Assembly (NCBI RefSeq): GCF_963675455.1 | Contig: NZ_OY776217.1 | Span: 1,722,001-1,786,000, forward strand | From: Emcibacter sp. | Lineage (GTDB): Bacteria > Pseudomonadota > Alphaproteobacteria > Sphingomonadales > Emcibacteraceae | Direction of reading: 5' to 3' | DNA length: 64,000 bases | Shown here: positions 23,472 through 32,174 of the stretch, piece after piece | How positions within the stretch are numbered: position 1 is the stretch's first letter | Layout: each line of letters opens with the position of its first letter | Made by a program: the position numbers and the translations under genes | Notes under the pieces: model-generated | What the model was told of the DNA's origin: nothing | Database searches by the model: none | The model's input: only the letters and a program-made list of their open reading frames with translations

Positions 23472-25175
23472 ATGAGTAAAACTTGCAATTTTCCGGCTGA
23501 ACGAGAGTTTGGGCGGGTTAAAGGCATTTGGGATCAACAAGTTATGGTGCTTTCGAAGGCGAAATATACTGATGACCTGGATCTGGTTTTTCATTTCAGA
23601 TATGAAATAAATCCAGTGACCGGCAAGGATGATTTTGTCGTTGAAGACTATAAAGTTCTTAATCGAAACCTTTTTGAAGCTGACCGGGAGCAGATTATTG
23701 GGCGATTCAGCTCTGAATTTATCCCCAAAGCCATCCGGGAAGGGGTCCGCCAGAGTCTGATGCAGGTTATGAAAGGCGGGGCGGCGCTGACGGAAATAAT
23801 AGAATGGTCCGAGGCCAGGGGACAGCCTTCCGACTTTATTTTTCATGACGACGAGGTTCACTGGATAAAACATCATGTTATTTCGCTTGGCGAAGAACGT
23901 CTTATGGTTCTGGTCAAGAATGAAACCCCGCAGATGCGCCGCGATCTTCTGTATGATAGTCGGGCCAGAACCCTGGAAAAGCTGGCCTCCGGGAAGTCCC
24001 TCAAGGAGGTGCTCGAGGTTCTGGCTCTGACAACAGAGGAAAACTTCCCGGGTATGATGTGTTCCATTTCACTTTATAACCCTGAAGAGGGAGTTCTGAC
24101 CTATGGGGCTGCCCCCAATCTGCCGGATGTGCTGGTGGAAGGGTTGAGGAAAGGATTGAGCGTCGGACCCGGCATGGGAGCGTGCGGAGCGGCGGCGGCC
24201 ACTGGCCAGGTTGTTATTGCCGAGAATATTGAAACCGATCCTGACTGGCAGTCTTTCAAAGATATTGCACTTCAGGCCGGGGTGGCGTCCTGCTGGTCTT
24301 TCCCTGTTTTTTCCAAGGATGCCGAAGTACTCGGTACATTTTCTCTGTACTGCCCCGTGACCAGTACCCCTTCGTTGGAGAGTCGCGAGATTATCACTGA
24401 ATGCGCCCATATCGCCGGTATTGCCATCGGGCATAATATTGCCGAATATAAAACGCTGGTTGCCCTGGAAGAGGCGCGCCAGGCCAACAAGGCCAAAACC
24501 GAATTTCTGGCCAACATGAGTCATGAACTGCGCACACCCCTGAACGCCATTCTGGGGTTTTCGGAGGTAATGTCGGAAGAATTATTCGGCGGCCTTTCAG
24601 AGAAATACCGCGATTATGCGGAAAAAATACACAAGTCGGGCAGCCTGCTTCTGAGTTTGATCAGCGATCTTCTGGATGTATCCCGTATCGAGCAGGGTAA
24701 GTTCAAGATCGAGAAAGAAGAAATCGATGTCAATGAAATGATTTCCAGCACCTTGTCCGTTGTCGAAGAGTGGGCTTTGGAAGCCGGCGTTAAACTGCAC
24801 CATGAGAGAAATAAAAAAGGTTGCAAGTTTATGGCCGACAAGCGGGCGATGCAACAGGTGTTGCTCAACCTTGTTTCCAATGCCATTAAATTTACCGGTG
24901 TTGGCGGCGATGTCCGCATTGCCTGTAGCGATTGTTCCGCCAATCGTATTTCCATTATTGTTTCGGATACCGGTATCGGTATCCCGGAAGAGCAGATTGT
25001 CAAGATCACCAAACCCTTCCAGCAGGTTGGCAATATCTATTCGAGAACCTATCAGGGGGTTGGTCTGGGGCTATATATCGTCAGTGAGATTGTAAAGCTG
25101 CATGAGGGGATTCTTGATATACAAAGCAAGCCCGGCGAGGGGACAACGGTACGGGTTACACTGCCACTGACCTGA
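23472..25175 (+). CDS. PAS/GAF sensor histidine kinase
   Basis: A 567-residue cytoplasmic kinase with no membrane helices. An N-terminal PAS-like region (about 20-155) is followed by a GAF domain (about 165-325, with GPGMGACGAAAATGQVVIAENI and VLGTFSLYCP). HisKA comes next with FLANMSHELRTPLNAILGFSE, phospho-acceptor His351. The HATPase_c has an N-box QQVLLNLVSNAIKFT, DTGIGIPEEQ and GVGLGLYIV. No receiver domain is fused, so it needs a separate partner. The CtrA box upstream and the style of the HisKA recall cell-cycle kinases such as PleC/DivJ, but that is inference. Confidence 0.88.
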   Translation: MSKTCNFPAEREFGRVKGIWDQQVMVLSKAKYTDDLDLVFHFRYEINPVTGKDDFVVEDYKVLNRNLFEADREQIIGRFSSEFIPKAIREGVRQSLMQVMKGGAALTEIIEWSEARGQPSDFIFHDDEVHWIKHHVISLGEERLMVLVKNETPQMRRDLLYDSRARTLEKLASGKSLKEVLEVLALTTEENFPGMMCSISLYNPEEGVLTYGAAPNLPDVLVEGLRKGLSVGPGMGACGAAAATGQVVIAENIETDPDWQSFKDIALQAGVASCWSFPVFSKDAEVLGTFSLYCPVTSTPSLESREIITECAHIAGIAIGHNIAEYKTLVALEEARQANKAKTEFLANMSHELRTPLNAILGFSEVMSEELFGGLSEKYRDYAEKIHKSGSLLLSLISDLLDVSRIEQGKFKIEKEEIDVNEMISSTLSVVEEWALEAGVKLHHERNKKGCKFMADKRAMQQVLLNLVSNAIKFTGVGGDVRIACSDCSANRISIIVSDTGIGIPEEQIVKITKPFQQVGNIYSRTYQGVGLGLYIVSEIVKLHEGILDIQSKPGEGTTVRVTLPLT

Positions 25176-25382
25176 CGATTACCATCATGAATTGTCCTGC
25201 AATATCGTGCTTAAGTCCATGAAAATGCACGCAAACACTATTTAATGTTACTTTTTTGTTACCATAACGTGAACTTTATGCGGCCGTAACACTCTGTTAA
25301 CACAATATCCCAATTATCACAGCGAGATAGTCACATATCTTCAGGTTTTAGATGGGCGTAGACATAAAACAGAGGCAAGCGA

Positions 25383-26594
25383 ATGATCATGTCTATGGAA
25401 GACAAGGTGGAAATACTGGCGATCGATGTACCGGTCGTAACGCCAAATACTTCCTGTGAGGAGGTTTACCACCTGTTTCAGGAAGATCAGGATCTTCTGG
25501 CTGTTACGGTGCTGGAAGACGGTCAGCCTATTGGATTGGCACACAGGACAGATCTGACGCTGGCCCTGGCGGATCGTTTTGGATATTCCCTGTATGCCCG
25601 CAAGCCGATTTCCACACTGATTACAGAGGCGCCGCTGATCGTTGATGCAAGCAACAGCATTGATTTTCTCAGCAATATGCTGGCCTATGACGCCACTCAC
25701 GCCCTGCAGAAGGGATTTATCATTTGTCGCGGCTCTGAATATGTCGGGGTTGGAACGGCTATCTCGTTGCTTCAGGCCAGTATTGAACGCACCCGCCGCC
25801 GGGCGGAAGAACTGCAGAAAGCGAAAACAATCGCCATTCAGGCCAACAAAAGCAAATCGGCTTTTCTCGCCAACATGAACCACGAATTGCGTACACCGCT
25901 GAATGCCATCATTGGCTTTACGGAAATGATCCAGAAAGAAGCCTACGGTCCGATCCCGCAAAAGGAATATCGGGAGTATGTTGATATCGTCAATTCAAGC
26001 GGCAATCATCTGCTGAATGTCATCAACGCCATTCTGGACATGTCCAAGATCGAAGCCGGCAAGATGGAAATGCGTGAACAGGAATGCGATATTTTTGATC
26101 TGGTGGGGCAGATATCCAGAATGATGACTTCTGCCGCCGGGAAAAAGAATATCACTCTTGACCTGGATTTGCCCGACGATTTGCCTGACCTCTGCTGCGA
26201 CCCGACCATGATCCGCCAGGTTCTGCTGAATCTGATTTCAAATGCAATCAAGTTTTCGCCGGAAGACACCACCGTATCCCTGACAACACGCATGACTGAT
26301 TGCGGCAACCTGTGTATTTCCGTTCGGGACCAGGGCGTTGGAATTTCGAAGGAAAACATTAAGGCCGTGCTGAAACCTTTTTTCCAGGTTGACGGTGATC
26401 TTAACCGTTCCCAGGAAGGGACCGGTCTTGGTCTCTCTATCGTCAAGGCTTATCTGGAGCTGCACCAGGCCAGGCTGGATATTGAAAGTGAACTTGGCCA
26501 GGGCACCAATATCACCGTAACATTTCCCTCTGGCCGTGTTGTCTGTACCGAAGAAGCCTGTTGCGGGCTGGAGGCGGCAGCTCTGGCGGAGTAG
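25383..26594 (+). CDS. Sensor histidine kinase with an N-terminal CBS-like module
   Basis: A 403-residue soluble kinase. Residues 1 to about 130 look like a CBS pair (CEEVYHLFQEDQDLLAVTVLEDGQPIGLAHR, then KPISTLITEAPLIVDASN and GFIICRGSEYVGVGTAIS). This region leads by a coiled coil into HisKA NMNHELRTPLNAIIGFTEM (His167) and a HATPase_c with RQVLLNLISNAIKFS, DQGVGISKE and GTGLGLSIVKAYL. The HisKA segment is very like the kinase just upstream, suggesting duplication with exchange of input module. A CBS input would suit sensing of an adenine nucleotide, which is inference. No receiver gene is adjacent. Confidence 0.85.
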   Translation: MIMSMEDKVEILAIDVPVVTPNTSCEEVYHLFQEDQDLLAVTVLEDGQPIGLAHRTDLTLALADRFGYSLYARKPISTLITEAPLIVDASNSIDFLSNMLAYDATHALQKGFIICRGSEYVGVGTAISLLQASIERTRRRAEELQKAKTIAIQANKSKSAFLANMNHELRTPLNAIIGFTEMIQKEAYGPIPQKEYREYVDIVNSSGNHLLNVINAILDMSKIEAGKMEMREQECDIFDLVGQISRMMTSAAGKKNITLDLDLPDDLPDLCCDPTMIRQVLLNLISNAIKFSPEDTTVSLTTRMTDCGNLCISVRDQGVGISKENIKAVLKPFFQVDGDLNRSQEGTGLGLSIVKAYLELHQARLDIESELGQGTNITVTFPSGRVVCTEEACCGLEAAALAE

Positions 26595-26604
26595 GGTTTC
26601 GCTG

Positions 26605-27033
26605 TTATTTTTTCAGCAGACCAAGTCGCGGGATATCGATCTTCGGACACCGGTCCATCACCACATCAAGGCCATTTGCAGCAGCCTTTTCCGCGGCAGT
26701 CTCGTTGATGACTCCAAGCTGCATCCACACCGCGCCGGCACCTGCCTTAATGGCCTCCTCGACTACACCTGCAGCATCTTCCGAGTTGCGGAAAATATCG
26801 ACCATGTCGATGTCGACCGGAATATCGGCAAGGGTGGCATAGACATCGCGCCCGAAAAGCTGCTGACCGGCCAGGCCTGGATTGACCGGATAGACGTCAT
26901 AACCCTGATCCAGCAGGAATTTAAGGACACCATTGCTGGCCCTGTCCGGCTTGTTGCTGGCGCCGACCAGGGCAATGGTTTTGACTTTGGTCAGCAGCGC
27001 CCGCAGCCCCTCGTCTGTGGTAATGAGGCTCAT
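26605..27033 (-). CDS. CoA-binding protein (YccU family)
   Basis: A 142-residue Rossmann-fold protein. The motif TIALVGASNKPDRASNGVLKFLLDQGYDVYPVNPG near the N-terminus is the CoA_binding domain signature, and the C-terminal half (AVWMQLGVINETAAEKAAANGL, VMDRCPKIDIPRL) matches YccU. It probably binds CoA; the physiological role is unknown. The start overlaps the stop of mrp (ATGA), so the two are translationally coupled. Confidence 0.9.
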   Translation of the reverse strand: MSLITTDEGLRALLTKVKTIALVGASNKPDRASNGVLKFLLDQGYDVYPVNPGLAGQQLFGRDVYATLADIPVDIDMVDIFRNSEDAAGVVEEAIKAGAGAVWMQLGVINETAAEKAAANGLDVVMDRCPKIDIPRLGLLKK

Positions 27034-28145
27034 GAAAGCTGTTCCCTGATCTGACGGGCAATGTCAAGATAGGCTTTGGAGTGGGCGCTGTCCGGATCCT
27101 TGCTGACGATTGGCGTTCCGGCGTCTGAACTTTCCCTGATCTCCATATGCAGGGGAATTTCTCCAAGGAAGGTTATGCCTTTTTCCGCCGCGGTCGCCCG
27201 GGCGCCGCCATGGCCGAAGATGTCACTGCGTTCGCCGCAGCTCGGACACAGGAAATAGCTCATATTCTCGATCAGGCCGAGAACCTTTGTTCCCGTCTTC
27301 CTGAACATGTCCAGTCCCTTGCGGGCGTCAATCAGGGCAATGTCCTGGGGTGTGGAGACAATAACCGCCCCATCCAGTTGCACGTTTCGCACCAGGGTCA
27401 ACTGGGCATCACCGGTGCCCGGTGGCAGATCAACGACCAGAACGTCCAGTTCACCTTCGAGATCCCACTGGACATCCTTCAGCATCTGCTGGATGGCGCC
27501 CATGACCATTGGACCGCGCCAGACTGTGGCGGTGTCTTTCTCCAGCAGGTAACCGATGGACATGCTGACCAGGCCATGACGGATGACCGGCGTTATTTTA
27601 CCGTTGCCGAGGCTTTCCGGCCGCACGCCTTCCGCGCCAAGCAGCCGGGGAATGGAAGGGCCGTAAATATCGATATCAAAGACACCTGTTTTTAATCCAA
27701 GCGCCTGCAGGGCAAGCGCAAGATTGACGGATGTGGTTGATTTGCCGACGCCGCCCTTGCCGCTGGCCACGGCGATTACATGTTTGACACCCGGAACCTT
27801 CCGGGCCGGACCGCTGGCGGCGCCATGCGGCATAGCGGCTTTCGGTTTGGCCGTATTCTCTGTGGTACCGGCCGGTCGTTCCGCAGTCAGGACCGATGTC
27901 ACCCGGTTTACACCATCCAGGGCCAGCAGGACCTCGTCGGCCTGGCGGCGGACGGTTTCCATTTCGTTGGCTTCTGCAGGCGCGATTTCCAGGGCAAAAG
28001 TGACGTGGTCTCCCTCAAGTTTCAGCCCCTGGACCATGCCCAGGGAAACAATATCCTGACCGCGTCCGGGATGGTTGATCTTGCTGAGGCTGTCCAGCAG
28101 GGTCTTGTCATCGATTTTGTTTTTATTTTTCTTGATATTGAACAT
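27030..28145 (-). CDS. mrp: Mrp/ApbC iron-sulfur cluster carrier ATPase
   Basis: A 371-residue P-loop scaffold for Fe-S clusters. An N-terminal MIP18/DUF59-like domain (LLDSLSKINHPGRGQDIV) precedes a ParA/Mrp NTPase with deviant Walker A ASGKGGVGKSTTSVN, DIDIYGPSIPRLLG, VDLPPGTGDAQL and the cluster-binding CxxC in FLCPSCGERSDIFG. I start it at ATG 28145 because of a good AGGA site; the frame stays open into the antisense of hflK, but those residues are not Mrp-like. It overlaps the CoA-binding gene by four bases. Confidence 0.93.
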   Translation of the reverse strand: MFNIKKNKNKIDDKTLLDSLSKINHPGRGQDIVSLGMVQGLKLEGDHVTFALEIAPAEANEMETVRRQADEVLLALDGVNRVTSVLTAERPAGTTENTAKPKAAMPHGAASGPARKVPGVKHVIAVASGKGGVGKSTTSVNLALALQALGLKTGVFDIDIYGPSIPRLLGAEGVRPESLGNGKITPVIRHGLVSMSIGYLLEKDTATVWRGPMVMGAIQQMLKDVQWDLEGELDVLVVDLPPGTGDAQLTLVRNVQLDGAVIVSTPQDIALIDARKGLDMFRKTGTKVLGLIENMSYFLCPSCGERSDIFGHGGARATAAEKGITFLGEIPLHMEIRESSDAGTPIVSKDPDSAHSKAYLDIARQIREQLS

Positions 28146-28292
28146 ATATTTCCTACCTAATAGAGGACCTGTCGAGCTGTCTCTATCCGTTGTATAAACG
28201 GTCAGCATAGCATATAAGGTAGTCTGAAGGATTTGTAAGAGGAAATTTGTATATTTCCCCTTAATTTGAATGTTACGAACAAGGAGGTTTGA

Positions 28293-29366
28293 ATGCCCTG
28301 GCAAAATAATGGTGGTGGAGGAGATCGCGGACCCTGGGGGCAGGGACCCCGTAGAGGCGGCGGCGGTCAGGAACCGCCAAATATCGAGGATCTTATCCGC
28401 AAAGGCCAGGATAAATTCAAGAATACTTTCTCGGGCAATGTGGGTGGTGGAAAAGGCGTTTCTCTCCTGCTGCTGCTGGTTCTTCTGGGGTGGCTCGCCA
28501 CCGGTTTTTATCGGGTCAATACCAACGAAGCCGGTGTTGTCCTGCGTTTCGGTGAATGGACGGAAACAACGGGTCCGGGCCTTCACTATCATCTGCCTAT
28601 CCCGATTGAGAGCGTCGTCAAGCCGAAGGTGACCGAAATCAACCAGATCAATGTGGGTTTCATGGGGGCCGGCAATATGCAGGGCCATGGCCGCAAAATT
28701 GACTTGGGCAAAGAACGGCAGATGCTGACCGGCGACGAGAATATCGTCGATGTGGAATTCTCCGTTCTGTGGAAGATTTCGGATGCCGGGAAATATCTTT
28801 TCAATGTGGAAAATCCGCCTCAGACCATTCGCTCCGTAGCCCAGAGCGCCGTGCGTGACATCATCGCACGCACCCCGATCCAGCAAGCTCTGACTGCGGG
28901 ACGAGGAAGTATCGAGCGGGAAGCCAGAATTAATATCCAGACTATTCTGGATGATTATGAAGCCGGTGTGGAAGTTACACAGATCAAATTGACCCGTGTT
29001 GATCCGCCTGCCCAGGTGATCGAAGCCTTCCGTGAAGTGCAGCGGGCCGAAGCCGACCGCGAGAAAACCGTCAACCAGGCGGAAGCCTTCCGGAACGATA
29101 TTGTGCCACGGGCACGTGGTGAAGCATCGAAAATGATGCAGGACGCAGAAGCTTACAAGGCCCAGGTAATTGCCAAGGCTGAGGGTGAAGCGTCCCGTTT
29201 CCTGTCCGTTTATGAAGAGTACAAACAGGCCAAGGATGTCACCCGCAAACGCATGTATCTTGAGACGATGGAGCAGATTCTTGCCGATATCGACAAGGTT
29301 CTTGTGGAAAAAGATGGTGGTGTGGTGCCTTACCTGCCTCTCAATGAACTGAAGAAAAAACAGTAA
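28293..29366 (+). CDS. hflK: HflK, FtsH protease modulator
   Basis: A 357-residue bitopic membrane protein of the SPFH/prohibitin family. A Gly/Arg-rich N-terminus, one membrane helix (VSLLLLLVLLGWLATGFY), then the band-7 domain (GVVLRFGEWTETTGPGLHYHLPIPIESV, DIVPRARGEASKMMQDAEAYKAQV). HflK and HflC form a periplasmic cage around the FtsH AAA protease and control membrane-protein turnover. A strong AAGGAGG site precedes the ATG. First gene of hflK-hflC-DUF2065-degP. Confidence 0.95.
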   Translation: MPWQNNGGGGDRGPWGQGPRRGGGGQEPPNIEDLIRKGQDKFKNTFSGNVGGGKGVSLLLLLVLLGWLATGFYRVNTNEAGVVLRFGEWTETTGPGLHYHLPIPIESVVKPKVTEINQINVGFMGAGNMQGHGRKIDLGKERQMLTGDENIVDVEFSVLWKISDAGKYLFNVENPPQTIRSVAQSAVRDIIARTPIQQALTAGRGSIEREARINIQTILDDYEAGVEVTQIKLTRVDPPAQVIEAFREVQRAEADREKTVNQAEAFRNDIVPRARGEASKMMQDAEAYKAQVIAKAEGEASRFLSVYEEYKQAKDVTRKRMYLETMEQILADIDKVLVEKDGGVVPYLPLNELKKKQ

Positions 29367-29387
29367 CGGCGGATCAGGAGAGAAAAA

Positions 29388-30257
29388 ATGAATAAAATCG
29401 GATCAATTGGTACGCTGATCGTAATGGGGGTTGCTTTGCTTCTGCTAGGCGCCTCAGTCTTTACCACCAAGGAAACAGAGCAGGCACTCGTTCTGCAATT
29501 CGGTGAACCCAAGCGAACTGTTCAGGAGCCAGGACTTAATTTCAAACTACCCTTGCTTCAGAATGTGGTTTATATGGATAAGCGGGTGATCCTGCTGGAC
29601 AGTCCGGAACAGGAAGTGATTACCGAGGACCAGAAGCGGGTGATCGTGGATGCCTTTACGGAATTCAAGATCACTGACCCCCTGAAGGTATTCCAGACCG
29701 TGCGAAATGTTCAGGGGGCGGAGGCGCGGATGTCGACCATTGTCAATTCCAACATGCGTGAGGTTCTGGGCCGGATGCAGTTTACGGCGATCCTGAGCGG
29801 CGAGCGTGACGAATTGCGGTCGGAAATCATGAAGTCTGTCGGTCCTGAAGCCGAGGAACTTGGTGTCGAAGTCGTGGATGTGCGTATCCGCCGGACCGAT
29901 TTGCCGGTCCAGAACAGCCAGAATATTTTCCAGCGTATGGAAGCGGAACGTGACCGTGAGGCCCGTGAAGCCCGCGCCCTTGGTGAAGAGGAAGCTGCCC
30001 GGATCAAGGCTACGGCTGAAAAAGAGAAGACCATTCTGATCGCGGAGGCGGAAAGAGACAGTCAGGTGATGCGCGGTGAAGGGGATGCTGTGGCAACCCG
30101 GACGTTTGCCCAGGCGTTTAGCCGGGATGCCGAATTCTATGCCTTTTACCGGTCGCTGCAGTCATACAGAAAAGCAATCTCCGACGGAAATACCAGGATG
30201 ATCATTTCCCCGGACAGCGAGTTTTTCCAGTATTTCGGCAATAAGGAAGGCAAATAA
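29388..30257 (+). CDS. hflC: HflC, FtsH protease modulator
   Basis: A 289-residue partner of HflK. One N-terminal membrane helix (IGTLIVMGVALLLLGASVF), band-7/SPFH domain (QALVLQFGEPKRTVQEPGLN, RMSTIVNSNMREVLGRMQFT), then the charged helix ERDREAREARALGEEEAARI and a C-terminal DSEFFQYFGN. It lies 21 bases after hflK with a GGAGAG site and forms the HflKC complex with it. Confidence 0.95.
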   Translation: MNKIGSIGTLIVMGVALLLLGASVFTTKETEQALVLQFGEPKRTVQEPGLNFKLPLLQNVVYMDKRVILLDSPEQEVITEDQKRVIVDAFTEFKITDPLKVFQTVRNVQGAEARMSTIVNSNMREVLGRMQFTAILSGERDELRSEIMKSVGPEAEELGVEVVDVRIRRTDLPVQNSQNIFQRMEAERDREAREARALGEEEAARIKATAEKEKTILIAEAERDSQVMRGEGDAVATRTFAQAFSRDAEFYAFYRSLQSYRKAISDGNTRMIISPDSEFFQYFGNKEGK

Positions 30258-30283
30258 CCATCGCCATATTTGAGACCCTGATT

Positions 30284-30451
30284 ATGGCTCTTGCCTTTGT
30301 TCTGGTGGTTGAGGGTGTTCTCTATACCCTTTTCCCGGAACAGATGCGGAAAATGATGCAGATGGCGGTCACCTTGCCGGAAATGACATTAAGGTCAACC
30401 GGCCTGGTGGCCGTCGTTATTGGTATTATTATTATTTATGCGATGAAATAA
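30284..30451 (+). CDS. DUF2065 (YjeT-like) small inner-membrane protein
   Basis: A 55-residue protein immediately after hflC. Two hydrophobic helices (ALAFVLVVEGVLYTLFP and STGLVAVVIGIIIIYAMK) flank a basic/Met-rich loop QMRKMMQM; this is the DUF2065/YjeT layout, and such genes commonly follow hflC. From the ATG at 30284 it lacks the five to eight residues that relatives carry ahead of ALxxVLVxEG. The same frame continues upstream without stop through ATC 30260, ATA 30266 and ATT 30281, and AAGGAAGG lies nine bases before ATC 30260. A non-canonical start is therefore possible. Confidence 0.75.
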   Translation: MALAFVLVVEGVLYTLFPEQMRKMMQMAVTLPEMTLRSTGLVAVVIGIIIIYAMK

Positions 30452-30624
30452 TGTAAAAATACGACCAAGCAGTTGGTTGTTGCCTATTTTGTGCCTACAT
30501 TTGTGATAACGTAAAAAACAGTCTGAAAAAGGCTTGTGGGATAGGGAAGAAATAAAAACGCTGTATCCGGTAGTTTTAGGCCGGACATGGCGTTTGGATA
30601 ATTTGGAAGATCTCAGGAATTGGT

Positions 30625-32100
30625 ATGACGAAAGTGAAAAAATATCTCAATAGTATTCTCGTTGTCGCGATTTGCGTCGTGGCGATCCCAGCAACCGTTT
30701 TCGCCAAAGGCGCTCCGGACAGTTTTGCCGATCTTTCGGATAAACTTCTGCCGTCAGTGGTGAACATCTATACAAAACAGAATGTCAAGGTTGACCGCCG
30801 TGGCGGCCTTCCGCAGTTTCCTCCGGGATCACCGTTCGAGGAATTCTTCAAGAAATTTGAAGATCGCAATGGTGAAGGTGAAGGTGAAGATGAAGAGGAT
30901 CGTCCCCGCACACGTCAACGCATGTCTCTCGGTTCAGGCTTTATTATCTCGGCCGACGGGATTGTGATTACCAACAATCATGTGATTGACCAGGCTGATG
31001 AAGTCTCCGTCCGCATGCATGACGGCTCTGAATATGACGCCGAAGTCATCGGCAAGGACAACAAGGTTGACGTCGCGGTTCTTCGGATCAAGGCTGACAA
31101 GCCGCTGCCTTTCGTCAAATTCGGCGATGACGGCAAATCCCGTGTTGGCGACTGGATCCTTGCCATTGGTAACCCCTATGGCCTTGGCGGATCCGTGACG
31201 GCCGGTATTATTTCTGCCCGTAACCGGGATATCAACAGCGGTCCCTATGATGATTACATCCAGACTGATGCCTCCATCAACCGGGGTAACAGCGGTGGCC
31301 CGATGTTTAATATGGACGGTGAAGTTATTGGTATCAATACGGCCATCTACAGCCCGTCCGGCGGTAATATCGGGATTGGTTTTGCCGTGCCCAGCAATCA
31401 GGCAAAACATGTCATAGACCAGCTTATAGAATATGGCCATACCCGTCGCGGCTGGCTTGGCGTCAGCATTCAGGCTGTGACCAAGGATATTGCTGAGAGC
31501 CTTGGTATGGACCGTGAATATGGTGCGCTGGTTTCCAGTGTCAACAAGGACAGTCCGGCTGACAAGGGCGGTGTAGAATCCGGTGATATCATCATTGAAT
31601 TCGACGACCAGGAAGTCACCGAAATGCGGGAACTTCCGCGCATTGTTGCCAATACCAAAATTGGCAAATCAGTGGATGTGGTTGTCCTGCGTAAGGGCAA
31701 AAAGAAAAACCTGAAGATCACCATTGCCGAGCTCGAAGAGGATGAAGAAAAAGTGGTTCCCGCTACGGCTGACGAGGACGAAGCAGATGTGCCGTCGGAG
31801 AAGGTGATCGGCCTGACCCTCGAAGAGCTGACCGACAAAACCCGCGAAGCCCTTGACCTTGATGAGGAATTCAAGGGAGTTCTGATTGCCGGTGTCGAAC
31901 GCTACAGTCCGGCCCAGGAGCGCGGCCTGCGTCGGGGCGATGTGATCGTCGAAGTCACCCAGGAAGAAGTGTCGACCGTGGAAGAAGTGATGGATCGTAT
32001 CAAGGAGCTCAAGGACAAGGGCCGCAAGTCCGTGCTTCTGAAAGTCTATCGTCGCGGTGATTACAGCCACGTGCCGGTAACGCTTGAGGATGATAAATAA
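30625..32100 (+). CDS. degP: DegP/DegQ-like periplasmic serine protease
   Basis: A 491-residue HtrA-family protease and chaperone. A signal peptide (hydrophobic to about residue 27, ending VFA) precedes the trypsin-like domain. The catalytic triad is visible in NNHVID (His), NKVDVAVLRI (Asp) and RGNSGGPMF (Ser). An acidic insert (DRNGEGEGEDEEDRP) lies before the domain core, and two PDZ domains follow (about 275-365 and 395-490). It degrades or refolds damaged envelope proteins, functionally matching the HflKC neighbours. A terminator follows. Confidence 0.94.
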   Translation: MTKVKKYLNSILVVAICVVAIPATVFAKGAPDSFADLSDKLLPSVVNIYTKQNVKVDRRGGLPQFPPGSPFEEFFKKFEDRNGEGEGEDEEDRPRTRQRMSLGSGFIISADGIVITNNHVIDQADEVSVRMHDGSEYDAEVIGKDNKVDVAVLRIKADKPLPFVKFGDDGKSRVGDWILAIGNPYGLGGSVTAGIISARNRDINSGPYDDYIQTDASINRGNSGGPMFNMDGEVIGINTAIYSPSGGNIGIGFAVPSNQAKHVIDQLIEYGHTRRGWLGVSIQAVTKDIAESLGMDREYGALVSSVNKDSPADKGGVESGDIIIEFDDQEVTEMRELPRIVANTKIGKSVDVVVLRKGKKKNLKITIAELEEDEEKVVPATADEDEADVPSEKVIGLTLEELTDKTREALDLDEEFKGVLIAGVERYSPAQERGLRRGDVIVEVTQEEVSTVEEVMDRIKELKDKGRKSVLLKVYRRGDYSHVPVTLEDDK

Positions 32101-32127
32101 TCAGGTTCAGTGATTGAATAAAAAAAG

Positions 32128-32155
32128 AAAGGCCGGGATTTCCCGGCCTTTCTTG
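32128..32155. terminator. Bidirectional terminator between degP and serB
   Basis: AAAGGCCGGGA and TCCCGGCCTTT form an 11-bp stem with a two-base loop, with A and T tracts on the two sides. It can serve both convergent genes. Confidence 0.85.
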
Positions 32156-32174
32156 CGTCTGTAGTTGTCTTGTC

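Noticed and set aside
28146..28886. N-terminal extension of mrp
   Set aside because: The added residues are antisense to hflK, cross a non-coding leader and do not resemble Mrp; a good ribosome site marks the start at 28145.
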